NCBI GenBank assembly: GCA_020073325.1
Contig: JAIQFJ010000010.1
Coordinates: 1-34,964, forward strand
Origin: Terriglobia bacterium
GTDB lineage: Bacteria; Acidobacteriota; Terriglobia; Bryobacterales; Bryobacteraceae
Direction of reading: 5' to 3'
DNA length: 34,964 nucleotides
How positions within the stretch are numbered: position 1 is the first letter of the stretch; the number at the start of each line of letters is the position of its first letter. The notes beneath the pieces are model-generated. The model saw only the letters and a program-made list of their open reading frames with translations, did not search any database and was not told the DNA's origin. The position numbers and the translations under genes are program-made. Shown piece by piece: positions 1 through 8,788 of this stretch.

Positions 1-1005
1 CCCGGTGACCTGCAGCAGGCCGAAGTCCCGGTGCAGCGAGAAGCCTGCCCCGAGCTTCAAGATCCGCGGGGCGTCCGGGCGGTCCCTGGCGCGCTGCAGT
101 CTGTCATCCAAGACCCCCGCCAGCACCTCCCACGCCGGATAGCGATCCCGCTCGCTTCTCGGGACGATCAGGCTGAGGGTCAGGTTCTTGCGCGTGGCCT
201 GGGTCTCCTCGAGGAAGATCTCCGGGCGATCCGGGGGCGCCGGGGTGGGTGTGAGGCGGGCAGGCAGTGGGCGTGGGGCGACAGCCCCGAAGGCCTGCTG
301 GATCTTCTCCCGGGCCGTCTGCTGGTCCACGGGACCGATGAGGACGAGGATCATATTGTTCGGGATATAGTGGGCTCGGTAGTAGGCCAGGATCTCATCG
401 CGCGAGAGACCTCGAATGATCAGCTCGTTTCCGATGGTCGGATGCTCGTAGCTGGTCCCCCGGTAGAGGCGCGCCTCGTGGGCATCCGACTCGCGCGTGG
501 CGGGGCTCGTCAGGCCCTGCCGGATCTCCTCGATCACCACGTCTTTGGTGACGTCGAGCTTGGCTGGATCGAAGGTGGAGTGAAACAGGATGTCGGCTTG
601 GATGTCGAAGATCTTTTCCAGGAAGTCCGCGTGGGCCATCAGGATATAGCCGGTGTAATCCTCGCTGGTGAACCCGTTGAGATACCCTCCCATGCCGTAC
701 ACCTCCCGGAACAGCTCTTCCTTCGTCCGGCGCTCCGTCCCATCGAAGAGGATGTGCTCCAGGAGGTGCGAGACCCCCGCGTTCGCGAACGTCTCATCGC
801 TCCCCCCGGCCTTCACCAGCACCAACGAGGCCACCAGGGGACTCGGGGTCTGGATCAGCAGCACCTCCATCCCGTTCTGAAGGGAGAAGGTGCTGCGCGC
901 ATCCAGGGTCTCCGGTCGTGCGATGGGGGCGCCCTGGACTGGCAAGGCGCATGCGGCGGCGAGCAGCGGGAGGAGCGCGATACGGAGCGTCAGTTTCAGT
1001 CGCAT
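1..1005 (-). CDS. M16-family (insulinase/pitrilysin-like) zinc peptidase, N-terminal portion, runs off the left edge
   Basis: Minus-strand translation MRLKLTLRIALLPLLAAACALPVQGAP...FSLQNGMEVLLIQTPSPLVASLVLVKAGGSDETFANAGVSHLLEHILFDGTERR...; signal peptide plus inverted HxxEH zinc motif (HLLEH); open to window edge, so absent from the ORF track. Confidence 0.88.
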   Translation of the reverse strand, partial: MRLKLTLRIALLPLLAAACALPVQGAPIARPETLDARSTFSLQNGMEVLLIQTPSPLVASLVLVKAGGSDETFANAGVSHLLEHILFDGTERRTKEELFREVYGMGGYLNGFTSEDYTGYILMAHADFLEKIFDIQADILFHSTFDPAKLDVTKDVVIEEIRQGLTSPATRESDAHEARLYRGTSYEHPTIGNELIIRGLSRDEILAYYRAHYIPNNMILVLIGPVDQQTAREKIQQAFGAVAPRPLPARLTPTPAPPDRPEIFLEETQATRKNLTLSLIVPRSERDRYPAWEVLAGVLDDRLQRARDRPDAPRILKLGAGFSLHRDFGLLQVTG

Positions 1006-1099
1006 GGGCACGGACTCCCGGCGCGACCTCACGGCGGAGGGGTCGCGCGCGTCCGAGTTTCGGTCAAACGGGACGATCGATGGGCACTGTGCGGTGCAT

Positions 1100-1494
1100 A
1101 AAATAGGCGATAGTTCACCCCCGAACCGCACAGTCCGGGGGAGAGTCCGAGGAGGGGTGGCGACCCACCCCTCTCGGTAGCGTCAACCCGGCCGCGGCCG
1201 GCCGGGGCAACGACGGAAGAAACTGGCTTGCCGCGCGCGCCTCTCTCCGGTACCGTACGGAGCGCCCATGGTCCGGCAGAGGCAAGCGATACACCGGCGC
1301 ATCACTGGTGCGAGGGTCATCTCGTGTGCCCGTTCGGTAGCATGGTGCCAGGTCGCGTGCGCAAGTCACTGGTGACGTCCCCGACGGGTCTCGTCCCGCG
1401 GGTGGCGATCCCGCTTAGGAGGGTACCGGCTGTGTTCACACGACCTGGGCCGCCGGCCGGCCATGGCCTTCCCCCTAACCAAGGAGGCCACCCC
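1100..1494 (+). ncRNA. Candidate structured non-coding leader of the IS110 element (possible bridge RNA region); exact limits unknown
   Basis: Non-coding run before transposase with strong hairpins, e.g. 1147..1177 (CCGAgGAGGGGTGG-CGAC-CCACCCCTCTCGG), CTCCGgtaccgtaCGGAG, GTCACtgGTGAC; position matches the 5' non-coding end of IS110-group elements. Confidence 0.4.
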
Positions 1495-1530
1495 GTGCCC
1501 AGACGCCGCCCGTCCACCCGCCCCGTCACG

Positions 1531-2862
1531 ATGCCGGTCCTGCACCCCCACGCCGGGGGCATCGACGTCGGGGCCACCGAACTCTACGTGTGCGTGCCGC
1601 TCGACCGCGACCCCCAGCCGATCCGGCGCTTCGGGGCGTTCACGGAGGACCTGCACACCCTCGCCGATTGGCTCACGCAGTGCGGCGTGACCTCCGTGGC
1701 CATGGAGTCCACCGGCGTGTACTGGATCCCCCTGTACCAGATCCTGGAGGCCCGCGGGTTCGCCGTGTGCCTGGTCAATGCGCGCCACGTCAAGAACGGC
1801 CCCGGCCGGAAGACCGACGTCCAGGACTGCCAGTGGCTCCAGTACCTCCATGCCGTGGGCCTTCTCCGCGCCTCCTTCCGCCCGCCCGAGACGGTCTGTG
1901 CCGTCCGGCCCCTCCGGCGCCACCGGGAGACCCTCGTGCAGGGGGCGGCCACTCACACCCAGCACATGCAGAAGGCCCTGAACCAGATGAACCTCCAGCT
2001 GCACCACGTCCTGAGCGATCTCACGGGCGTCACCGGCCTGGCCATCCTCGACGCCCTCCTCGCCGGCGAGCGGGACCCGCAGGTGCTGGCCCGCCACCGG
2101 GATGGCCGGATCAAAGCCTCCCAGGAGACCATCGCCAAAGCGCTCGTGGGGGACTACCGGCCGGAGCACCTGTTCACCCTGCGCCAGTCCCTGGCGTCGT
2201 ACCGGCATTACCAGGGCCTGATCGCGGAGTGCGACGGGGAGGTCGAGACGCTCCTCGGCGCGGTGGCGTCCCAGGTCGATCCCGGCCGGCAGCCGCTCCC
2301 GCCCGCACCGGCCGGCCGCCGTAAGCCCCACCGGAAGATCCCGGGCTTCGATCTCCGGGCCGAGCTCTACCGGGTGCTCGGCACCGACCTCACGCAGGTG
2401 CCCGGGCTCCAGACCCCCACGGTCCACACCCTCTTCGCGGAACTGGGCGCCGACCTGTCCGCGTTCCCTACCGGCGCCCACTTCGCGTCCTGGCTTGGCC
2501 TGTGCCCCGACAACCGGATCTCCGGGGGGAAGGTCCTCTCCGTGAGCACCCGCCACGTGAAGCACCGCGTGGCGCAGGCCCTGCGGCTTGCCGCCCAGAG
2601 CCTGTGCCGCAGTCAGTCGGTCCTCGGGGACTTCTTCCGCCGCATGCGGGCGAAGCTCGGCGCTCCGAAGGCGATCACCGCGACGGCGCACAAGCTCGCG
2701 CGGATTGTCTACCACCTGATCCGAACCCGACAACCGTACGACGAGAGCCGCCTTGCGGCGGCCGACACCGCCCGCCGGCGCCACAGCGAAGCCCGCCTCC
2801 GTGCGCAAGCTCGGGCGCTCGGATTCCAGCTCGTGCCTGCCCCTGCGCAGGCAGTTTCTTAG
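1531..2862 (+). mobile_element. IS110-family transposase (DEDD N-terminal domain plus Transposase_20 C-terminal domain); GTG 1495 is an alternative start
   Basis: HAGGIDVGATELYVCVP, MESTGVYWIPLYQIL, GRKTDVQDCQWLQYLHAVGLL, then LTQVPGLQTPTVHTLFAELG...FASWLGLCPDNRISGGKVLS...HKLARIVYHLI, typical IS110/IS1111 architecture. Confidence 0.92.
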
Positions 2863-2868
2863 GAGGGT

Positions 2869-2926
2869 CCGCGGGGAGGGCCGAGCGGTTGCTTGCCTTG
2901 ATGCAAGCGGGAGGGCCTTCTCCGCG
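2869..2926 (+). repeat. Nested hairpin immediately downstream of the IS110 transposase
   Basis: Outer arms GCGGGGAGGGCC / GGCCTTCTCCGC (paired with G-U wobbles), inner perfect GCTTGC-cttgat-GCAAGC. Confidence 0.6.
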
Positions 2927-2927
2927 A

Positions 2928-2975
2928 ACTAAGCGGTCCGAGCGGATATGTATCCTGACTTCCGGACCGCTTAGT
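2928..2975. repeat. Perfect 13-bp inverted repeat with 22-nt loop
   Basis: ACTAAGCGGTCCG (2928..2940) and CGGACCGCTTAGT (2963..2975). Confidence 0.85.
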
Positions 2976-3114
2976 AATGCGCCCGACTGCATCGCCCCGT
3001 CGGACCGGTCTGGATTCCCATGTCAGCCAAGGTGGGCTACACTAGCGCCCCAAGGGAGAGGGTCACTCCTGTTGTTGTGGGATCGGGCGGATTCGTCACA
3101 AAAAGGAGGGAGGC

Positions 3115-3402
3115 ATGTCTGCCTACATCATCGTCGACGTGGAAGTGAGGGACGCGGAGGCGTTCGAACCCTACAAGCAACCTACCGCCGCCTCTATTGC
3201 CCAATACGGCGGCCGGTACATCATCCGCGGCGGGAAGCACGAAACGCTGGAGGGGAAGTGGCACCCGACGCGACTCGTCGTGCTAGAGTTCCCCAGCGTG
3301 GAGGCCGCGAAACGATGGTACACCTCTGAGGAGTACAGCAAGGTCAAGCCCATTCGCCTGCGGCACGCCGTGACCGATATGGTCCTCGTAGAGGGAACCT
3401 AG
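3115..3402 (+). CDS. DUF1330-family (dimeric alpha/beta barrel) small protein
   Basis: MSAYIIVDVEVRDAEAFEPYKQPTAASIAQYGGRYIIRGGKHETLEGKWHPTRLVVLEFPSVEAAKRWYTSEEYSKVKPIR, characteristic DUF1330 pattern; SD AGGAGGGAGG upstream. Confidence 0.9.
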   Translation: MSAYIIVDVEVRDAEAFEPYKQPTAASIAQYGGRYIIRGGKHETLEGKWHPTRLVVLEFPSVEAAKRWYTSEEYSKVKPIRLRHAVTDMVLVEGT

Positions 3403-3475
3403 GCGAGCCTCCCAGACAGGATCTCCCGCGGGCCAGCGACTTGGAACATGAAGCGACGGAGTGCAGTGCAACGCT

Positions 3476-3730
3476 CTACCCCACCTCCCTCGGGTGGGCC
3501 TCGATCAAACAGGCACCCGTCTCCATGTCGTGAACGATCACATCAAGCGGCTTCCCCATTTTGAGGAGCTGCACGTACAGCTGGGCGATGTGGACATTGC
3601 ACCCCCACACCTCGTCCCCCAGCTCCTTCCCCACCTCCCGTACCAGCAGCCGGTGGGTGGCGGGAACCGCCTGCTTGCCATCCTCGTCACGGCATGGCAG
3701 ACAGGTGTAGTAGATCTCCGATGGCGACAT
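3476..3730 (-). CDS. Hypothetical small protein with a CxxC pair
   Basis: MSPSEIYYTCLPCRDEDGKQAVPATHRLLVREVGKELGDEVWGCNVHIAQLYVQLLKMGKPLDVIVHDMETGACLIEAHPREVG; protein-like composition, family not recognised. Confidence 0.5.
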   Translation of the reverse strand: MSPSEIYYTCLPCRDEDGKQAVPATHRLLVREVGKELGDEVWGCNVHIAQLYVQLLKMGKPLDVIVHDMETGACLIEAHPREVG

Positions 3731-4036
3731 TCCCTGCCCTCTTCCCTCTTGAGTCGTCGCCCGAGAGATGGGCGACCGGAGACCGCACCGCAGCACCCCA
3801 TGGTGCAGGTCGCCATCCCCCTTGCGACGAGGACACTAGCGAACGGTTCTGGTGCTGTCAAATCTCAACGAGATGCAATCCGGAGGTGCGCGGATAGTAC
3901 GCAGAATCGGAAGGCTTTTTGCCTTGGCACAGGCAAGTCACAGAGGGTGGTTCCCTGTGAGCCGCAGAAAGCGAGGGTTGCGAAGTGGGGGGCGCGAAAG
4001 GTTTCAGAAGTGACTCGTTACGAAGATGGAGCGCTG

Positions 4037-4627
4037 TCAGCATCCTGGTAGACTTGGACGTTCCGCGAAAACGCCTTCGTCGAGCGAGGTGTTCTGGTCG
4101 ATCAGAATGCCGACCGCGTCGCCGCGCTTGAGAGCGCGCAGAATTTCGCGCGCGGCCTCTTTTTTTTCGATGATGAGATTGCCGCTGAGGGCGCGGCGCC
4201 GTTCGACAAAGGCGTCGACACGCGGATTGTCGAGCGGCCGCACCACCACGTGCATCGGAGCGGTCATCAGCGCGTGAGCGAAGGCGCTCAATTCCCAGTT
4301 GCCGAAATGGGCGGTGGCGACCAGTACACCTCGTCCGCGCGCCTGCGCCTGCTTGAAGTTTTCAAGTCCTTCATAGCGAATCCACTGATGCACGTTTTCA
4401 CGTGTGATCGAAGGAAATTTGGCGAACGCGACGGCGGTTCGCGCGATGGAGCGGAAGACGCCGTCGATCACTCCGCGATCGGGAATCGCGGCGATTTCGA
4501 GATTCCTCGCGGCGATGCGGCGAAAGCGCGGAATGGCCAGGTCGAGAAGCTTGACGTAGACGCGTGCCAGGGCGGGGAGGCGCGCGATGGAGGCAAGCGC
4601 GCAGCGGAGCAGAAAATATTCGATCAC
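4037..4627 (-). pseudogene. LpxL/HtrB-like lysophospholipid acyltransferase, 3'-truncated at ~4065
   Basis: ARNLEIA...GRGVLVATAHFGNWELSAFAHAL...AVGILIDQNTSLDEGVF then abrupt non-homologous AERPSLPGC*; HFGNWE acyltransferase motif; GTGA overlap with mnmA. Confidence 0.8.
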
Positions 4628-5724
4628 TCGATCCAGCCGCCGCCGAGCACCAGTTCGCCGGAATAGAACACCGCGCCCTGGCCCGGAGTGACGGCGCGCT
4701 GCGGCTCGTCGAACCGAACCTCGACGTGCGTCGCGTCGACGGGGGTGATGGTCGCGGGAGCGGCGGCGTGCTTGTTGCGGATCTTGATTTCGGCGCGAAT
4801 AGGCGCGGCGGGCGGCGCGATCGAGATCCAGTTCACGTCCTTCACGCGCATCGTCGCGCGCAGCAGAGCGTCGTTGCGTCCGATCACGACGCGCCGCGTT
4901 TCGGGCTCGGTGGCGATCACGTAGAGCGGCTCGCCGGCGGCAACACCAAGGCCGCGGCGCTGTCCGACAGTGAAGTGATGGACGCCTGAATGCTCGCCGA
5001 CGACGCGCCCTTCGGTGGTGACGAGTTCGCCGGCCGTCTCTTTCGGAGAAATTCCCTGCTCGCGGAAATAGGCGTCGATGAAAGCGGCGTAGTCGCCGTT
5101 GGGAACGAAGCAGATTTCCTGGCTATCGGGCTTGGCCGCGGTCGGGATGGCGAGCTCACGCGCGAGTTCACGCACCTGCGGCTTTTCGAATCCGCCGAGC
5201 GGAAACAGAGTGCGGGCGAGCTGCGGCTGCGTCAGACCGAACAGGAAATAAGTCTGATCCTTCGCGCGATCGACGCTGCGGCGCATTTCCCAACGCCCGC
5301 TATCGGAATTCCACGCAATCTGCGCGTAGTGCCCTGTGGCGATGCGATGCGCGCCGACGCCGTCCGCCATGTCGAGAAACTGATCGAACTTGATGAAGTT
5401 GTTGCACAGCGTGCACGGGATCGGCGTGCGGCCGGCGAGATATTCGTCGACGAACGGCTTCACCACCTGCTGCTCGAAGCGATCCTCGAAATTCACCACG
5501 TAGTAGGGAATGCCGAGATGCTGCGCGACATGACGCGCGTCGTAGACGTCGTCGAGCGAGCAGCAGCGTCCGGTGGGCTTGTCGGTGGCGAGTTCTGGAA
5601 GACGCCGCTGATTCCAGAGCTGCATGGTGAGTCCAATGACGCGCGCGCCCTGGCGATGTAGCATTCCCGCGACGACGGAGCTGTCGACTCCGCCCGACAT
5701 CGCAACCGCAATCACTTCAGACAT
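4624..5724 (-). CDS. mnmA: tRNA-specific 2-thiouridylase MnmA
   Basis: MSEVIAVAMSGGVDSSVVAGMLHRQG...CTLCNNFIKFDQFL...KPDSQEICFVPNGDY...HHFTVGQRRGLGVAAGEPLYV. Confidence 0.96.
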   Translation of the reverse strand: MSEVIAVAMSGGVDSSVVAGMLHRQGARVIGLTMQLWNQRRLPELATDKPTGRCCSLDDVYDARHVAQHLGIPYYVVNFEDRFEQQVVKPFVDEYLAGRTPIPCTLCNNFIKFDQFLDMADGVGAHRIATGHYAQIAWNSDSGRWEMRRSVDRAKDQTYFLFGLTQPQLARTLFPLGGFEKPQVRELARELAIPTAAKPDSQEICFVPNGDYAAFIDAYFREQGISPKETAGELVTTEGRVVGEHSGVHHFTVGQRRGLGVAAGEPLYVIATEPETRRVVIGRNDALLRATMRVKDVNWISIAPPAAPIRAEIKIRNKHAAAPATITPVDATHVEVRFDEPQRAVTPGQGAVFYSGELVLGGGWIE

Positions 5725-6847
5725 AGGCGGGCGCCAGCTTTCTGAGATGCGCGACCGAATCCACGACGGCTTCGACCAGCGCGTCCAGCTGCGCGGCGTC
5801 GTTGGAACGGCCGAGTGAAAATCGGATGCTCGATTTGGCCTGCTCTTTTGTGAGTCCGATCGCGGTGAGGACGTGCGACGGCTCCTGCGCTCCGCTGGAG
5901 CAGGCCGATCCGCTCGACACGGCGAAGCCGCGCAGGTCGAGCGCGATGAGCAGAGGCTCGCTGTCGATGCCGTCGAAGCGGATGTTCGAAGTGTTCGGGG
6001 TGCGGGGCGCGCCCGCGCCGTTGACGTGCGCGCCGGGGATGCGATCGAGGACCGCGTTTTCCAGGCGATCGCGCAGTGCGGCGAGACGAGACCACTCGGC
6101 GGGACCTTGGTCGATCATCCACTGCGCGGCGCGGCCGAGTCCGACGGCTCCCGAAACATTTTCGGTGCCGGCGCGGCGATCACGTTCATGGTGGCCGCCG
6201 TGCATCATCGCAGCGAGCTTCGTTCCCTTGCGAACGAACAGCGCCCCGACGCCCTTGGGCGCGTAAAACTTGTGTCCCGCGATCGAGTAGAGATCGACGC
6301 CGAGATCGGCGAGGTTCAGCGGAATTTTTCCCGCGGCCTGGACGCCGTCGGAGTGCATGACCGCGCCGGCTTCGCGCGCAATCGCGGCGATTTCCTTCAG
6401 CGGCTGGATGACGCCGAGCTCATTGTTCGCGTGCATCACGCTGACGATTTTCGTATCGGGCCGCAGAGCGCGGCGGATGTCTTCAGGATCGACCAGGCCG
6501 CGGCTGTCGACCTCGACGCGCGTCACCGATTCCAGTTGCGCGCACGAGGCCAGCACCGCGGGATGTTCAATCGTCGTCGTGATGGCGTGGCCGGCTTTGA
6601 ATCCAAGAGTGCCGATCACTGCGAGATTGTCGGCCTCGGTGCCTCCGCTGGTGAACACGATTTCTTCGGGCGTCGCGCCGAGCAGCGCCGCGACCTGGCG
6701 GCGCGCGTCGTCGAGTTTCTGCCTCGCCGCCTGGCCGAAATGATGGATACTGGAAGCGTTGCCGTAGACCTCGGTCATCACCGGCAGCATCGCTTCCAGC
6801 ACTTCGGCGGAAACGGGAGTGGTCGCGTTATGGTCGAAGTAAAACAC
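5717..6847 (-). CDS. Cysteine desulfurase (NifS/IscS family)
   Basis: FYFDHNATTPVSAEVLEAMLPVMTEVYGNASSIHHFGQAARQ...TSGGTEADNLAVIG...HSDGVQAAGKIPLNL...SIAGHKFYAPKGVGALFVRKG...SSGSACSSG; GTG start. Confidence 0.95.
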   Translation of the reverse strand: MFYFDHNATTPVSAEVLEAMLPVMTEVYGNASSIHHFGQAARQKLDDARRQVAALLGATPEEIVFTSGGTEADNLAVIGTLGFKAGHAITTTIEHPAVLASCAQLESVTRVEVDSRGLVDPEDIRRALRPDTKIVSVMHANNELGVIQPLKEIAAIAREAGAVMHSDGVQAAGKIPLNLADLGVDLYSIAGHKFYAPKGVGALFVRKGTKLAAMMHGGHHERDRRAGTENVSGAVGLGRAAQWMIDQGPAEWSRLAALRDRLENAVLDRIPGAHVNGAGAPRTPNTSNIRFDGIDSEPLLIALDLRGFAVSSGSACSSGAQEPSHVLTAIGLTKEQAKSSIRFSLGRSNDAAQLDALVEAVVDSVAHLRKLAPAYV

Positions 6848-6870
6848 GGGCTTCCTTTAACAATTCTTAC

Positions 6871-7656
6871 ATGCCGCTGATTACCCTCACAACGGATTTC
6901 GGAACCTCGGATCATTTCGCGGGAACCATGAAGGGCGTGATCCTGGGGATTGCTCCGCGCGCGACGATTGTCGACATCACGCATGAAATTCTTCCGTATG
7001 ACGTGAACGAAGCCGCGTTTGTCATTGCGCAGGCGTGGGAATATTTTCCGAAAAGGACGATTCACGCGGTTGTGGTGGATCCGGGCGTCGGTACCGCGCG
7101 GCGGCCGTTGCTGTGCGAAGCGGGCGGTCAGTTTTTCATCGCGCCGGACAACGGCGTGCTCTCCATGATCTACGACGCCGCGCCGCACAAGGTGCGCGTC
7201 ATTTCGAACGCCAGCCTGATGCGAAAGCAAGTCAGCCGGACATTTCACGGCCGCGACGTGTTCGCTCCGGCGGCGGCGCACCTGGCGCGCGGCGTGAGCG
7301 CATCGAAGTTCGGCAAGGTGGTCAACGACTATGTCCGCAGCTTTTCGCTCAAGCCGCAACAGATCGGGCGGCACACGTGGACCGGCGTGGTCCTGAAAGT
7401 CGATCGCTTCGGGAACCTGATCACGAACCTGCATATCGATCACTTCGCGGGCGTCAAGACGCGGCCTTTCGAACTGCGCGTCGGAGTGGAGCGCATTCAC
7501 CGGCTGGCATTGACGTATGCCGAGACGGCCATCGGCGACGTGTTCGCGATCGTCGGAAGCTCCGGCTACATCGAGGTCGCGGCGAACCAGGCTTCGGCGT
7601 CGCAGATTGTCGGCTGCGGAGCGGGGGTTCCGGTCGAACTGGAGATTTCGCAATGA
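6871..7656 (+). CDS. S-adenosyl-L-methionine hydroxide adenosyltransferase family protein (DUF62)
   Basis: MPLITLTTDFGTSDHFAGTMKGVILGIAPRATIVDITHEI...VVVDPGVGTARRPL...FIAPDNGVLS. Confidence 0.93.
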   Translation: MPLITLTTDFGTSDHFAGTMKGVILGIAPRATIVDITHEILPYDVNEAAFVIAQAWEYFPKRTIHAVVVDPGVGTARRPLLCEAGGQFFIAPDNGVLSMIYDAAPHKVRVISNASLMRKQVSRTFHGRDVFAPAAAHLARGVSASKFGKVVNDYVRSFSLKPQQIGRHTWTGVVLKVDRFGNLITNLHIDHFAGVKTRPFELRVGVERIHRLALTYAETAIGDVFAIVGSSGYIEVAANQASASQIVGCGAGVPVELEISQ

Positions 7657-8618
7657 CCCAAAGTGCTGTGGCGAAAGACTGGCGGTCGTTTGAGCAACTC
7701 GGCGCGGGCGTTTATCCGACACCGATCGAGGAGATGCCCCGGCTGCGGGCGGCGCTCGGCGGAGGGCCGCGATTGTTCATCAAGCGCGACGATTATACGG
7801 GTCCCGGCTTCGGCGGCAACAAAGTTCGCAAGCTGGAATTCGTGCTGGCGGCGGCGCGCGCGGAGGGAGCGGACGTGGTGCTGACGATCGGCGGGATTCG
7901 ATCGAACCACGCTCGCGTGACGGCGGCGCTGTCGGCGAAGGCGGGGCTCGAGTGTCACCTGATTCTGAATGGCGATGCCGCGCCGATGCCCGCGAGCACG
8001 TACCTCGACGAACTCTACGGCGCGACGATTCATCACGTCGTGCGCGGAGACCAGCGCAAGCCCACGATGGAGCGCATTGCCGATGAACTGCGCGCGTCGG
8101 GGCGAAAGCCCTGTGCGATTCCGCTGGGCGCGTCGGTGCCGCTGGGCGCGTTGGGGTACATGCGCGCGGCGGAAGAAATCGCGACGTCCGGAATTGTTTT
8201 CGACGCTCTTTTTCATTCCACATCGTCGGGCGGAACGCAGGCCGGGCTGGTCGCGGGGCTCGCGGGTTCTCCGACGAAGGTGATCGGCGTCAGCGCGGAC
8301 GATACGGCGATCGATATCGCGGCGCGTGTCGCCAGGATTGCCGCGGGCGTCGCGGATCTGTTGGGCCGCAAGATCGATCCGAAGATCGAAGTGGACGCGG
8401 GATTCATCGGCGCGGGATATGGCATCGCGACGCCGGAGGGCGAAGAGGCGCTGGATCTGTTTGCGCGTTGTGAGGGCGTAATCCTCGATCCGGTTTACAC
8501 AGCGAAAGCAGCGGCCGGGGTGATCGCCCGGGTGCGCGCGGGCGAGTTCCGCGAGGGGCAGAATGTACTGTTTCTGCACACCGGCGGGCAGTTGGCGCTG
8601 TTCTCGCGATCCGCCTGA
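7653..8618 (+). CDS. D-cysteine desulfhydrase / ACC deaminase-like PLP enzyme
   Basis: YPTPIEEMPRLRAALGGGPRLFIKRDDYTGPGFGGNKVRKLEFVLAAARAEGADVVLTIGGIRSNHARVTAALSAK...FHSTSSGGTQAGLVAGL...DPVYTAKAAAG; ATGA overlap with the upstream gene. Confidence 0.9.
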   Translation: MTQSAVAKDWRSFEQLGAGVYPTPIEEMPRLRAALGGGPRLFIKRDDYTGPGFGGNKVRKLEFVLAAARAEGADVVLTIGGIRSNHARVTAALSAKAGLECHLILNGDAAPMPASTYLDELYGATIHHVVRGDQRKPTMERIADELRASGRKPCAIPLGASVPLGALGYMRAAEEIATSGIVFDALFHSTSSGGTQAGLVAGLAGSPTKVIGVSADDTAIDIAARVARIAAGVADLLGRKIDPKIEVDAGFIGAGYGIATPEGEEALDLFARCEGVILDPVYTAKAAAGVIARVRAGEFREGQNVLFLHTGGQLALFSRSA

Positions 8619-8620
8619 AC

Positions 8621-8788
8621 CTAGCGGATGGGCGTGAAGCCGGGACAACTCAGCACGGGCAACCGCGGATACTTCGCGTAATTCGGGTCCGTGAAGGACC
8701 GCTCGCACAAATAGAAGACCGATCCGCGATCGGAGCGGATGATGCGGCAGAACGTGCAATGCTCACACAGGCCGATCGAAGAATTCAC
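8621..8788 (-). CDS. Small (55 aa) Cys-rich protein, putative metal-binding
   Basis: Minus-strand [61 protein letters not shown]; CxxCxxC...C...C pattern; overlaps hemL 3' end by 26 nt; below the 60-aa track cutoff. Confidence 0.7.
   Translation of the reverse strand: MNSSIGLCEHCTFCRIIRSDRGSVFYLCERSFTDPNYAKYPRLPVLSCPGFTPIR

Noticed and set aside
31-1101. 356-aa plus-strand ORF in the track
   Set aside because: Antisense shadow of the M16 peptidase; translation is low-complexity and the minus strand has a signal peptide and HLLEH motif
1100-1200. Possible group II intron fragment suggested by 'gaaccgcacagtccgggggagagtccgagg'
   Set aside because: No recognisable domain V, 5' GUGYG end, or reverse transcriptase; better explained as structured IS110 leader
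1366-2808. 480-aa minus ORF opposite the IS110 transposase
   Set aside because: GC-rich antisense shadow; the plus strand carries clear IS110 motifs
3890-3970. Small hairpins (AAGGCtttttGCCTT; TCACAGaGGGtggttCCCTGTGA) before the junction
   Set aside because: Short and without context; could be terminators but no supporting upstream gene on that strand
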